A stretch of DNA of 64,000 bases, from positions 98,326,855 to 98,390,854 of the forward strand of contig CM043943.1 of the NCBI GenBank assembly GCA_014529385.2, read 5' to 3'. Below, one piece after another: positions 32,785 to 44,567 of this stretch (the first letter of the stretch is position 1; each line of letters starts with the position of its first letter). The translations under genes and the position numbers were made by a program. The notes under the pieces were generated by a model, which saw nothing but the letters and a program-made list of their open reading frames with translations, was not told the DNA's origin and searched no databases. Source of the stretch: Adiantum capillus-veneris. Taxonomy: Eukaryota > Streptophyta > Polypodiopsida > Polypodiales > Pteridaceae.

Positions 32785-32960
32785 AGAAGACCTTGTTGGG
32801 AAGATTCTCTGTCTTTTTCCTCACTCAAGAAGGGCTTTTTTAGCCTATATAAATTTACCCATCATCCTAGGGCTCTCTTACCTTTGTACATTCACACTAA
32901 TGTCATACTCGATATTTTATGATTTTCACACCTTATACTTTCCACATAATCACTGCCCAT
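32785..32960 (+). repeat. Possible decayed Copia LTR remnant
   Basis: The run CCTATATAAATTTACCCATC then ATCCTAGGGCTCTC and CATTCACACTAA resembles the TATA-to-R part of the A/B/C LTR (GTATATACGCCCATCACTCTAGGGCTATC...GCACACTAA). A TGTTGGGAAG at 32794 could be its start. No partner LTR or internal sequence was found. Confidence 0.3.
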
Positions 32961-35900
32961 AATGGGTAGTTGGTCACATTCAACTTACCCTCAAGAGCCA
33001 AGATACAAAAAATAAAAATCAATGTGGCTAACCATGGCATTGACTACACCCAATGCAATTGTCACTTGTATAGAGAAAACAACATCTAGATTCATATCAT
33101 GCTATACAGCAAAAGCATGCAAAGGTAGGATACATAGAAAACCTGAAATAAAATTGCAAAACATTGCATGTATGTGAGGATGTAAGTTTTAAAAAGACCA
33201 TCCTAACATACCAAATCATACCTTCACAAAGCCCAAAAACTTGAAGAAACAGCCAAACCTTCAGTTTTTTCAATATACTATACTACTACTCGCTCTCTCT
33301 ATTTATTCATTATTACCCAGATTCCTCCCACCCACCTTCGGAGGTCGCCAACAATGGCCCGGCAGCATCCTAAAATCTAAGAGCAAGTTTCAAATTTTTG
33401 CCCTGCTTTGATGAAACGCCTTCATTACCGTAAACCAATCGTGCTAGTACGGGAACCGTATTGGCTATAACAAAATATGCTTAATGAATCCCGCTTGCCA
33501 TTGCGTTCGCACATGTACAAGGACCTTGTTGAGAATTTGTAGAGGGGACTCGATGTCTGGGTTACTCCACCCTCTCTCTCACTTTTGCGCGCGCGCGGAC
33601 ATAGTCTAGTGTCTCCTCGTTAACCTCCTGCACCTGCTCCTCTTGGGCCCTCAGCTCTCCTAATGACTCCAAAATAATTAAATTCACTACTTTACATTTA
33701 GTAGTGTAACTAAACTAAACGCCAAAGGAAAGCCAAGGCAAGAAAAGAAGATGGAAGAAATGGATAGTCGGCCATGTCTTTTATAGGGAGATGAAAACTC
33801 TTTTGGCTTTCCATTTCCATTGGGCTTTTCATTTCTGAAACTCATCCTTTACTTATGCATTCGACATCTTTTGAAAAGATTTTTATCTTTTTGAGATTGG
33901 GGAGCCCTACTACTTGACACGGAAACTCAAGAAATCAATTAAGTTGCACGTTGGGACAAGTCAAGTATGTCATGAAGAAGATTAAGATAAGTTGGTGGGG
34001 GTGGTTGCCCTGATAGCCGATGTAATTATAGTCCCTGGATGATGTCATGGCTCAGCAAGAGCATGCCAAGACTTTGTAATTTTTTGGGCCGGTCAATATA
34101 ATTCACTCACAATTGTGAGTTTTGCTAAAATAAAAAAAAAGATAAGTAGGTATGATGGAGATCGACTTTTTTTTGCTTAAAAGGTAAGTGGTATGCTCTA
34201 CTTATGCACATATATTTTTGAGAGAGCTGAATTGCAACAAAGTCAAAGTCCGCGAGGTGTGATGTAGTGTCCTTTGGAGTGGCTGACAACTTAAGATACT
34301 CCCAAAGGCTAGAACTTAATTTGGGGTAGCTCTCTAGGCTTCACCATGGTTGTAGCAGGCTTGGGCTGGACCAACATTCTAGCTCCTTGAGCTACTGAGA
34401 ACAAACTCAACAGTCTCTTATCAATCAAAGACGGCGTGGTTCACAGAGAAGCTGATAGTGAAGCCACCACACTTCGAACATTGTAATAGGAGCATGGAAA
34501 GCCATGAAGCACCGGCTTTATTACTGTATGATGAATAATTTTTTCTTCACAGTATGACATATCTGCATCATAAGCAGTGGGTCATCAGTCACTTTTGAGG
34601 GCACGACCCAAGCTACAAAAAGCAGGATTTTGGTGGCCATGGTGAGCTCAGAGGAATCAAAAGCGCGCATTCACAGTTGCAATCAATATGGAGCTGGCCA
34701 TGGCTGTTGAGGCATAATCTAACAGCCATGAAGTGTTGGGCATAAAGATATCAGCTAGGCCAATCGAAACTTGGGAATGACATTGCTTTGGTCGGTGGCG
34801 CTGGGTCAGCACAAGGGAAACTGAGCAAAAGTAGACAGTGTTGACGATGTAGGCCATAGATTGGTCGATTTGGGGAGGTAGAGGGGGATTCGAGGGGAGA
34901 TGTCTGTGGGGGAGGAGGGAAGGATGGTCGCAATGGGGCCAAACGTCTCAGGGAGCTACTGAGAGGGAGGGCAATCGATGATGGTAATGCAGTAATGGAG
35001 ACTGACGGCTCTGCACACATCATTCATACTCACGGGTAGAGCATATGTGTATACATGGGTGGAGAAAATATTAGAGCGTGGCGTGGCATTAGTTGTCTTG
35101 GACAGAGAGCCTACTGGAGGCGAACCCCCATCCCAGAGCACACGACCAAGGGAGGAGCCGTCAGGCGATACTAGTATTCAAGGACACCAGTTTGGGGCTG
35201 CGTGTGGCCAAAGCAGGGTTGTATGGTGGTGGAGGCCTGCATAGGGGAGTTGGACAGTAGCCTCACGGCAAAGCTGTCAACGTGATGACACTTTAACAGA
35301 AGAGAGTGTTTTCGCAAGTGAAGTAGCAGGGTGGAGGGCAGAGATCGGAGGAGAGGGATGAGGTATAAGCTACCCCAAAGTTCTGCAACAATAGTCATGG
35401 CAAGGTGGAGGCTTTCTGCGATTTGAAAAGCTCGTCCCGCAGCCCATTGCACCAAGTGCAGTTATAAATTTACCATCCAGCCATTCCAAGAGCAGGTGTA
35501 CGGTTAGTTTGAGGTGCACGTGTAGAGTCTGCAAGCGAGAGCGGCAGGCTTCATACGCTGGCATACAACAATATGCGCCCACATCTTGATCGGAATCTGT
35601 ATTCAGCGACTTGGGACCGCCCCCCCCCCCCCCCCCCCCCCCCCCCAACCCCCAGAGAGATAACACAACATGAAACTGTAAAGTGACATTCTCAAAACAA
35701 TAGTGTGGCTCAACGAAGTAGGTTCTTCATAGAGATAGCACAACATATTGCTATTAAGATTAAACCTTTGCCACAATTGATGAAAAAATTCAAAAAGACG
35801 CTCCAAGAATATTTACGCCTTTTGTGAGTAGTCTCTTTGTGTCCCCAAAACAATACTGCAAACACGACTCCTCCTCCAAGAGTTGACAACTCCAACCAAA

Positions 35901-36095
35901 AGCTTGTCAATGAAATTGTCTACATCTGAGACTAGCACTGTACTTGACCTAAACATTACCCAAAATAGCCTAGAGCTTATGTGTCTTTGTCACCACTTGA
36001 ATAGAGATCAACAAAGTTGACCTCTATGCATCTTTAGCGTCTCTAATCGTACGTGTTAAGGAATATTCTCATTCTCAAGCATAAGTGATTGCGCT
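32961..36095. other. No recognisable gene; poly-C tract at 35620-35646
   Basis: Short frames only, many on both strands around 34650-35660 but none with family motifs. A (GC)n run lies near 33585-33597 and a 27-base poly-C at 35620-35646. The run near 34080-34135 ending in AAAATAAAAAAAAA may be the poly-A end of a retroposed sequence. Confidence 0.45.
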
Positions 36096-36099
36096 GGAG

Positions 36100-36560
36100 A
36101 AAGTCCCTAGCTCCACATTTGTCAAAGCAACCAAGAGCCTTCCCCATATGGCCATACCCTACAGTCAGTGCAGCCCAAGAGACACATGTCCACTAAAGCT
36201 ATCTCAAGCATGACTTCTATTCCAATACCTGTCTTCAACGCGCAACCATAAATATTTGATTGTATTTGAAGAGAAGCCCTAGCTTCACATTAGTTGAGGA
36301 CAGCCCAAAGCCTCCTGCATCCATGCAATAAGTGCATTCCATGAGACATTTTAAATAGGAACCTTTTCATGAAGTCATTGCACATTCGAAAATACACCAC
36401 ATGGGAATACATGTTAATCAAAGCATGGCCGAGAACATCATCTTTTTTCAAGAGCCCTTGACTGTGCATCTTACCATGAATTAGTTTGGGCGTCTTTGCA
36501 TGATGGCACATGCCTTGAAAACGCAAAGCATAGGTGATTGCATTTGGAGAGAAGGCTTGG
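36100..36560 (-). pseudogene. PPR (pentatricopeptide repeat) gene remnant
   Basis: Minus-strand fragment reading LIHGKMHSQGLLKKDDVLGH then ALINMYS, the helix pattern of PLS-class plant PPR proteins (organellar RNA-binding). After a stop a second repeat can be traced (IYGCALKTGIGIE...ALVDMC). Only one to two repeats remain and several stops interrupt it. No DYW or E domain is visible. Confidence 0.65.
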
Positions 36561-36849
36561 CTCCATTTTCAACTCTATTAAAACAATTTAAAAGTTTTCC
36601 ATCTAGGACATGACCAACATCACAATAATGTTAAAGCACTATATTTTATAGTCCATCCTTCAAACGTGAAGAAACATACATACATGATCTATATGTGTAA
36701 CTTGAGTGACTGCAGTTGGCCTGGCCACGGGGTCCTCCTGAGTACACCACAGGATAGCATTTTGTACTTGTTACTTGTTGAAGCCACAAATTCGCAAGCC
36801 CACGTCTAGTAGAGCCCCTTGCTCCAATTTCTATTTCTGGGACTCTCAA

Positions 36850-37600
36850 CTCGGTAAGTGTCATTTCACTTGCCCTGAATCATAATCGATCGTCCTCAAG
36901 CTTTTGTTCATGGAGCGCAAAAATGGATCCAGAAGCTTTCTGACTGCCACAATCTCCAACATCATCATCCCCAAGCTGTATATGTCATTCTTCTTGCTCA
37001 CCGTCCCATGGGAAAACCACTCAAGAGGAAAAGCTATATCCCCTATTGTTCCTCTCACCCCTGTCACCGCATATGACATGTCCCTCTGCATCAACTCAGA
37101 CATCCCAAAATCCAAAATCTTCGACACAAATACATGATCCAGTAGGATAGGATATCCTGAGGCTTGATGTCAAAGTGCAAGATGCCCTGCTCACACTGCT
37201 CATGCTAAGCCATCTTGCACTTTGACATCAAGCCTCAGAATATCTTGTTGGATATTCTGAGCCCGAGCTGCCTCGAGCACGATGCTGTACCGTTTCTACC
37301 AATCCAGCACATTATCATCCTTCGCCCCATTAAAGAGCCAGCGGTTGAGTGATCCTCTTTCCAAATACTCGTACACCAAAACGCGATGCGAAATCTGCCA
37401 GCAAAAGCCGAGAAGACAGACTAGAATTTGATGGCCTGGGAGGCCTACACTGGCACTTCAGATTAAAAAAATCTCGACTGAAGTTTTCCTTGCACCCCGC
37501 CGGGGCCGAGAAGGTCGCTGAAAACCCTTTGTTTCCAAACTTAGGCACTAGCGCCTTTCCTTCCGCAAGCAAACCTTCAGAACTCGCCTGCACCATCGTC
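36850..37600 (-). pseudogene. Receptor-like kinase domain remnant
   Basis: Minus-strand protein-kinase pieces in several frames: LLGFCWQISHRVLVYEYLE and GSLNRWLFNGAKDDN (hinge region), ILHFDIKPQ (catalytic loop of non-RD type, HFD for HRD), then KILDFGMSELMQRDMSYAVT with the DFG motif, GVRGTIGDIAFPLEWFSHGT (the APE region, altered) and NDIYSLGMMMLEIVAVRK. The layout fits plant receptor-like kinases of the kind with HFDIKP loops. Frameshifts, a stop after VLDW and an inverted repeat in the catalytic loop make it non-functional. No extracellular domain was found. Confidence 0.75.
37157..37238. repeat. 28-bp perfect inverted repeat in kinase catalytic loop
   Basis: The arms at 37157-37184 and 37211-37238 are exact reverse complements with a 26-base loop; a few further bases pair imperfectly. 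The arm encodes the ILHFDIKPQ catalytic loop, so the second arm is an inverted copy of coding sequence. Confidence 0.95.
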
Positions 37601-37868
37601 TTCGTCTACATTGGACGTTCAAAAAATTGGCGTCTTACAGGGGTCCGCTAGGGCTGCAGTCTGCTACAGTTACACTTAGTGAGTAACACACCGGGTCAGC
37701 CATGTCACTAATGGACACCCGGATCAACGGCTCAACGATCACTGATTGATCGTGACCGTTGGATTGTTTAGGGAATGCAAAAGATTCCCACTTTTCCAAG
37801 TCTACAGCTTGAACCCATGTCCCCTCTCTTAAGATTGATTGCAACCGCCAAGCTATCGTGTACTTAAT

Positions 37869-37892
37869 GTGTGTGTGTGTGTGTGTGTGTGT
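37869..37892. repeat. (GT)n microsatellite
   Basis: Twelve GT units just upstream of the coding block J. Confidence 0.95.
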
Positions 37893-37989
37893 TAAGTTTA
37901 TAGATCATGTCGTCGTGGATAAGTTCACATCTAGTTCACACCGCATTTGGTGTGGCTGTTAAATTGTGGGGAGGTACGAGAATGCACAA

Positions 37990-40900
37990 CTTTCTCTCTT
38001 TGAACCTTGGGGGAACCCATATTTCAACCACCATGAGGGCAACAAGGAACTCCATAACTGTTAAACAGGGGTCAGGGAGGATATATTTCAACATGTGGCT
38101 AAGGTTTACAAGCATCAAATGGGTAGAAACAACATCCCGACGGGCAATGTTCCTATTATTATTGCCAAAGATGAGATTGTTATAAAGAGGATAGTTAGGT
38201 GGAATGCAACAATGTATGGGTAGGAAGAAGCGTTCAGAAAAGATGTTGGAATCTCTCAAAGAAACCCAAGCCATTGTCACTGCTACAAAGGCAAACCTTC
38301 CCATCATTCCTTCCAGCAAGATTCAGCGTTACATGTTCACAGACCAAGCTATGGCTTTGCTGCAATTGTGGGATCTATGGGTAGTTCTGCAAGCTACAAG
38401 AATCGCTTTTGACGCGGCCATCATAAAGTAGGTTCTTGAATCTTTCGATGCTGAAGATGGCAGTGCTATGGTGTATGGTAAAAAGGTATCTGCTACACCA
38501 GACGACGTAGCTTTTGGCTTTTGCATTTCGGATGCCAAATGAGCCCAAGCCGTCTGTGGCAACCCCACAGCAAGTCAGTATAGTCCTAAAGGAGGATGAA
38601 GCTGCCAAGCGTAAAAGAAAAGCCAGTGGTCAAGGGATTCCAATGGCAGGACTAGAGGCCTCTACTGCTTACAAGTTTGTAGCTGAAGCAGTGAGTCTTA
38701 AAAATAATCCAGCATATGTGTCCGAGAAGGTTTTTGCTATGCTGCTAGCCAAGACATTGGATTCAAAGATTTCTATCAACCTTTGTCAGATCTTGTCACA
38801 CAACGTGCTTCAACAAACTGCCAAGTTGAAGTCCCAGAGTGTTTTTAAAGCTTGGTATGTTTGGCAATTTTTATATTGGGCAACTGCTCCAGATGCTCAT
38901 GGCCAGGTCAGAATGGCTTGGAGTGAGAAGCCAATTCCAGCAGCAAAGAATATTGATTTGTCTTCAGATGAAGAAGCCACGGACAGTCAGACCACTTCGA
39001 CTGGTCTGAAAAGGAAGGCCACCCAAGATGAGTCTGGCAGCTCAAAGAAACCGAAGACGACACTGACGAAGAGCAGTGCTTTTCTGAAGCAGATAGAGAG
39101 TCAAGTCAAAATCGTGACTACTGAAAAGGCTACAGTTAGCCAAGCTGACAAACAACCTGCTCAGAGCATTGAATTCAACTAATCAGTAGCACAGATTACA
39201 GTCACTACTGGTACTGGCAAAGATCAGGCAAAAGCAGCGACTTCTGTGAAGGCGGAATAGTCGGATAAGGATAAAGGTCAACTGGACAAAGTCAAAGGTC
39301 CAACATCTCCAACTTTACTCGATGGTGTCGCCATCCCAAACAATGAAGAAGCTTTGCACCTGGTGAAGAAGGATAGGTTGCAGCAGATGCAGACCCATCC
39401 ACTGAAAGGGCGTCTCTTCCTACAGAAAGTTGATTATGCAGCCTTACCCTATATGGCTCCAGTTACGATGTATGAGCCCACTGATTCTGACCCAGACACA
39501 GTCCATGATGGATGTTCAGTTCTCATCCAGTCTTCATGGAACACTATTGTCAACTGTATGGGACAAATGATGGATATTGTAGGGTCAGAAGAAGAACTGA
39601 ATAAGGCTAAAGTTGACTTGAAGGGAGCTGAAGAAAGCACGAGACGACCAGAATCTGCACTATAAGCTACTTGAAGCTCATTCAAAGAGGTCTATTAAGC
39701 TATTGGAAAGCAAGTTAGCTAAGGTGGAGTCTGATATGCAGATTGTGAAGGAAGAAAGGAATGAAGCACAGAGAGATGTAGATCAGGCTGCAACGATGCT
39801 GCAAATGAAGAGAGTTGACTACAACTCCTTGCTGCTTCGCCATACAGCTCTGAAGGCTTCCCTCACTGACAGATATATTTATAATAGCCTGGCTGAAATT
39901 TTAAATCCAGCAAGCAACGCTGTCTTTGATATGGAGAACTTGAAGTCTCTTATGGAGACTATGCAGAGTGACTTGCAGAACAAAGTGGTTGAATATAATA
40001 ATGCTCTGACAAATCAAGAAATCGTGGATTATATTGAGCAGCATAATTCCCTAGATGAAGTAGAAGAAGATAAGGAAGAAGAGGAGGATAAGGAAGAAGG
40101 AGTTGATAAGGAGGAGGATGACCAAGACAAAGGGCATACTAATGATGATGATGATGCCTCACCTCCATCTCCACCTCCAGGACCTGGTACTGGTGACATA
40201 GGGCCAACTGAAGGAGGTTAGTCACAGCCAGACCAAAATGAAGGGCAGAAGTCAGGCAATCAGCAGTCGAAAGAACAACGACCCAGTCACACTGGGAATC
40301 AGCCAGCAAACCAGTCCCAGCTCAGTGGGGAGGATAAAGGGCAAAGCAAAGTTAGGGAAGAGGGACCAGCAGTAGCTGATCATCAGAATTCCTTACAGCT
40401 TATCACCCTTAACACGCGATTGAGACATCAGCAGGCTCCCATAACCAGGCAATATTTGCAGGACGATGATCTCCTATCTGATCTGGAACGCTTTTTGCGA
40501 CTGTATGTCAGAGCCAGGGAAATGGTGGAGCATTGGAAATCAGTTGCTTTTCATTATCAAGAGACTTGCCGATTACCTACGCATCCCAGCAGAGTCTAGC
40601 TGCTGCTGGAAAGGGTCCCTGAATGGATAATCACTGCTAAAGAGAGAGTGACCAACCCACATTTGCAAAGACAGTCTACTACAAATTGTCGCTCTCTCGC
40701 TCTTGAATTAGAACTTATGCGGGGAAACAAGCCAACCTACGAATGTATGAAGTATGTTAGGGATCAGTTGAAAGAGGTTCTGGTCCATATGCAAATCGCC
40801 AGAGGAGTCTTGGATCAAAGAGTGCGGGCCATTCTTGAAGATCAGACAGCCACCAGTAAAGGACCTCAGAGTAGGACGTCAGTCGGAGAACAGGTAACTG

Positions 40901-41697
40901 CTCTCCACAAACTGTTTCAGCTAGTGAGAATAACCAGAAAAATGATGCAGCAAGAGAACCAGGCTGTTCTCAATTTTTTAGAATTCGTGCCTAATTCTCC
41001 AGTTCTCTTGTATGCCTTCCCAACAAGAGAGAAAGAATTGCCAAGATTTTTTCCGACACTTTACCCTCAACATCCAGAACCAGTCGATCGCCTTACATAT
41101 TTCAAGATTATTGATGAGCTCCAGGATTGATATGAGCGATCGATTGTGGAATGGAAAAGTTGGCAAACACTGTTCAATGATGCTCTCCAACTCAATGATA
41201 TTCACGAGCTGAAAGAGGAGATGCAGAGGATCCGGCTGTGTATGGATCAGTGGAAGATTCAGATCAGAGGCCTTACCAAGATCACCAATCAGTTGCTGCA
41301 ACTTACTGTTGAGTCCTCTAAACTGCCTGAAAAGGATATTGCACCTAAGGCAGGCCTAGCACCACAGTATAGAGAGATGTCTGAGATTCTTTTTGAAGCT
41401 CGGGTCAAAACCAATCAGGCTCTTCCAGAAGGATGGATCCATACTGCTTCGCATTGTCACAAGCTCGCCAGAACTAGGATCACCAAAGGCAGACGCACGC
41501 TCTATGATCCTGACACCAAAACCTATCACTCTCTTACGCCTTATGAAGTGGAGATGACCACAGAAAGGCAGGATCAACTTGAGCAGGAGGACATTTACCG
41601 GCTCATTCAGAAGGAGAATGTTGGCACTGGGACTTCTCAGACGCCATCCAGGCCAAAGAGTAAACGGAAGCTGGTTCAGTGGAAGGATACTGGGTAG
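37990..41697 (+). pseudogene. Block J: long unrecognised coding region, over 1,100 codons
   Basis: A plus-strand coding region with few breaks; the family is not recognised. Segment 1 (37990-38513) ends ...KKVSATPDDVAF with TAG at 38429-38431. After a frame change segment 2 (38514-39663) starts AFRMPNEPKPS and has a helical stretch (KVFAMLLAKTLDSKISINL), two basic nuclear-signal-like runs (AAKRKRKAS, GLKRKATQ...SSKKPKTT) and stops at 39180 and 39243-39270. Segment 3 (about 39640-41697) is one frame with stops only at 40219 (TAG), 40597 (TAG) and 41128 (TGA). It holds a coiled coil (KLAKVESDMQIVKEERNEA), an acidic Glu/Asp run at about 40060-40160, a Pro-rich linker, then helical sequence to RPKSKRKLVQWKDTG. 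The ATPDDVAFAFRMPNE part loosely recalls gag-like or plant-mobile-domain proteins, which is weak inference. It sits upstream of LTR-like sequence. Confidence 0.7.
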
Positions 41698-41930
41698 TTC
41701 CATCTCAGAATTCAGTTGGAGGCTTTTCCTTCTCAGGTGGAAGGTTGATATCAGTTTGTGTAGATGATGAGAGCTCTACACTGACCTTTCCAGCTGGCTC
41801 TCTATCATTGGTCAAGTCCAATCCCCGACATCAGAAGCAGACAGTGGATTTTTCAGCTTCAAACGAGAATCAGATAGGGGAATTTTTCAGAAATTTAGAA
41901 GGATGTAGATGGCTGAGACAGTTTCACTAG
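41698..41930 (+). pseudogene. Possible frameshifted tail of block J
   Basis: After the stop at 41697 an overlapping frame stays open to 41930 (PSQNSVGGFSFSGGRL, NENQIGEFFRNLEGCRWL). It may be the true C-terminus after a frameshift, or chance. Confidence 0.3.
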
Positions 41931-41934
41931 GTGG

Positions 41935-42370
41935 GAACGCTCTCTTATGAGACGGGCAGTGAATCAGTCAGTAATTACTACAGTAATTACCATGGTAAAC
42001 CCAAGGCATATAAATAGGGCCCATTACATTGTAATCGGGTTAGCATAATCGGGTTAGCGTTTTGGTGGCATTTGTTGGCAATTGTACTCGAGTTGTCAAT
42101 CATTGGCAGTTGTTGTCGGTTGTGCACTGTCTATCCTTTTGTTCATAAGCCACATCATACTCATTGTAATCCTCCATCTGTAATTCCAAATACAACAATA
42201 TATTCCAGTGATACTTACTCTGGACTCAGTAATCTGAATCTGAATCTGAATCTACATCTCATTCTCAGTACATAGTATGGTTCTTATTTCAGTAGGTGTA
42301 TTCCAGTTCAGTTTCTGTTCCTTTGTGCAGTCTACTGTCTGAACTCATACATCACCAGTAGCTAAAATCT
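41935..42370 (+). repeat. LTR-like or promoter-like sequence after block J
   Basis: Contains TATA-like CATATAAATAGGGCCC near 42008-42023, then pyrimidine-rich leader-like sequence and a short (TGAATC)n-type run at 42235-42252. It could be the 3' LTR of a non-autonomous element carrying J, or the 5' LTR of the gypsy that follows. No second copy lies in the window to fix the edges. Confidence 0.4.
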
Positions 42371-42419
42371 TCTAACACTGGAATTAGCTATCTCAAGAGA
42401 TCGGCTCCAATTCCAAAGT

Positions 42420-43080
42420 ACAATGGGTAAGGGGAGCCATATGCACATGTTCGAGCAATTGAATAGAAAAGACTTCCCAAACATACAACAACTCCTATGA
42501 GAGTTTGCATAGGAATTCTCAAAAAGGGAGATCAAGCATAGCACGGTTTTCCAAATCTATGCTTTCAAGAAGAAAGAGAACAAAAAGGTGAAGGAAGCTT
42601 CTATTCGCTTCAAGCAATGCATCAAGAGATGTCCTATTAGAGAGTTACCACAAGATGAAAGATTATCAGGTCTCTTTATCAAGGGTTTGAGAAACAAAAC
42701 TCTCAAAAAGCACCTGCACTTAAAAGCGTACAACACATTTGAGCAAGTCACTAGAGACGCATTGTAACTAGCTAGAAGGTAGAAGAATCGAGAGATGCAA
42801 ACTTGCAAGGTAGAAGTATCGGGAGATGCAAAACATACTACCAGCAGTGCCTCTTCAATCACAAGTGAACCCACAATGAAGCGGAGTGTTCCGGCTTCAA
42901 ATGCACCGAATTTTGATCAAACAGTTGAGAAAGTGATCAAGAGAATAAACCAAAGCTATCAACAAAATCCGAATCTACGACAGCAACCGCCTCCAATAGG
43001 AAATGTACCGTGAGCCTTGAAGTGGTGTGCAACTGAGTAGAAGTATACCAATCATGAGAACAATGATTAGTTTTACAACA
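42420..43080 (+). pseudogene. gag: Gypsy F gag (plus strand)
   Basis: Through stops the frame reads IRFKQCIKRCPIRELPQDER, LSGLFIKGLRNKTLKKHLHL and YNTFEQVTRDAL, a retrotransposon-gag core. It then runs through TMKRSVPASNAPNFDQTVEK to a degenerate zinc knuckle near 43020 (KWCATE...YTNHENND). The knuckle pattern matches 13710-14048. Several stops; dead. Confidence 0.7.
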
Positions 43081-43570
43081 AAAATTACGTGATGGAAAGA
43101 CCATATGGACCTTTGTGTTGATCCAACAGCCTCCTTTACCTCAAGACAACAAGGAAATTGTTTGATATGCATAGCATGTAGAAGCGCTCACGAGTCAAAA
43201 AATGTTACCACAAACTTTATATTATGAAAATCCACTCAAGACCTATGGAAGAGAGCATGAAGAATTGTGTATACTGAGGAGAGTTATCCATGCTAGCCAA
43301 ATATGATGCAAATGTTAGGAAACCCTTTTGGAGGATAAATATTTCATATTTCTAATCATAAACAAACTTACCTTGGATCATACATGGAACACGACATTGT
43401 TGCCCATCCGTCTATCCTATGTGTATGATCAAAGTGAACCTAATCATTCCTCAAGTCACCTCTCCCATTTCGAGTCATTCAATTCACTAGATCCACACTT
43501 GATGCAGGACCTTTTGTAGACATCTTCAAAAGGTAACATTTTTCTCTTCCATTGCCTTGTCCCGGGAATC
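43081..43570 (+). other. Gypsy F gag-pol interval, heavily decayed
   Basis: Expected position of protease and the N-terminal half of RT, but only short broken frames remain, so most of that sequence has been lost. Confidence 0.4.
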
Positions 43571-43589
43571 TACCACCATGGAAAAAGGG

Positions 43590-44055
43590 AAAAATATAGG
43601 ACTTATCGTATCTATTTAAATCCAGAGAAATGTGTCTTCATGGTAAGACAAGGAAAGATTTTGGGGCACATTGTTTCCAAGAATGGCATTTCCACAGATC
43701 TTGAAAAGATACAAGTGATTGTTTCTCTTCTAAGACCAAGAAAAGTTAGAGAGGTACAAGCCTTTATAGGTCATTGTGGCTACTATAGAAGGTTTATCTA
43801 TATGTATGAAATCATTGCCAAGCCTCTCTATGCTCTCATTCCAATATTTGAGCAGGCTGATGAATGTGAAGAAGCATTCCAGCAATTGAAGCAGAGATTG
43901 GTTTCTACTCCGATTCTCAAGCTCCTGATTGGACTTAGATATTCCATGTCCACGTCGATCGTCGATGCATTGGCATATGCTATCGGATGCATCCTAGCAT
44001 AGCATGAAGAGAACAACATATATTTTCCCATCTATTACTCCAACAGACATCTTAG
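43590..44055 (+). pseudogene. pol: Gypsy F RT C-terminus and start of RNase H
   Basis: Reads YLNPEKCVFMVRQGKILGHI and VSKNGIST, then VQAFIGHCGYYRRFI and EAFQQLKQRLVSTPIL, the RT thumb and connection of Ty3/gypsy. The RNase H start follows (PIYYSNRHLS). The frame stops at the point where RNase H should continue AENNY; that part resumes at about 45005. Confidence 0.8.
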
Positions 44056-44103
44056 TAGGTGGCCACGATTTTAGAAAATCATAGAAGAGGAGAATCTCTA
44101 AAG

Positions 44104-44107
<4 letters not shown>

Positions 44108-44199
<92 letters not shown>
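44108..44199. repeat. (TG)n microsatellite, 92 bp
   Basis: 46 uninterrupted TG units; the longest pure dinucleotide tract in the window. Confidence 0.97.
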
Positions 44200-44200
<1 letters not shown>

Positions 44201-44519
44201 AAGGTTGCATGACAATTAATGTTATTTGTAAGCGACATCTGGAGTTTTTTTGAGTCCCTTTTTCTCTCTTTTTTGCATGAAACCCCCCTCCCTCCATCCA
44301 TCTCTTTCGGCACCATAGGGCAGTCAACCTGCAACAATTGGGAGCAACAAAATAGCAGGGAGTTGGAAGATGAGGTCGTCAAGCTGGGCCGTATAGCAGT
44401 GTCCGAATGGGAGGGTGCCAAAGGTGGCGCAAGATAGATGCACCACCTCTACACTTTATGAGCATTGGTGGGTTTGAAGCTCGTGGGTCGCTGCCTACGC
44501 TTGTAGGCAGAGGGAGTGG

Positions 44520-44567
44520 GTCTCTCTCTCTCTCTCTCTCTCTCTCTCCCCCCCCCCCCCCCCCCCC
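44520..44567. repeat. (CT)n then poly-C(20)
   Basis: About 27 bases of CT followed by 20 C. The same GA/CT-plus-homopolymer pattern recurs at 62404-62468 on the opposite strand. Confidence 0.95.

Noticed and set aside
33580-33600. GCGCGCGCG run as a regulatory or Z-DNA element
   Set aside because: Short simple repeat with no associated gene.
34657-35666. Several overlapping 60-100-residue frames on both strands
   Set aside because: No recognisable domain, no consistent strand, and they cross poly-C and GA-rich sequence; left as unannotated.
43994-44421. Long Thr-His or Cys-Val repeat frames
   Set aside because: Produced by the 92-bp (GT)n tract; no coding signal outside it.
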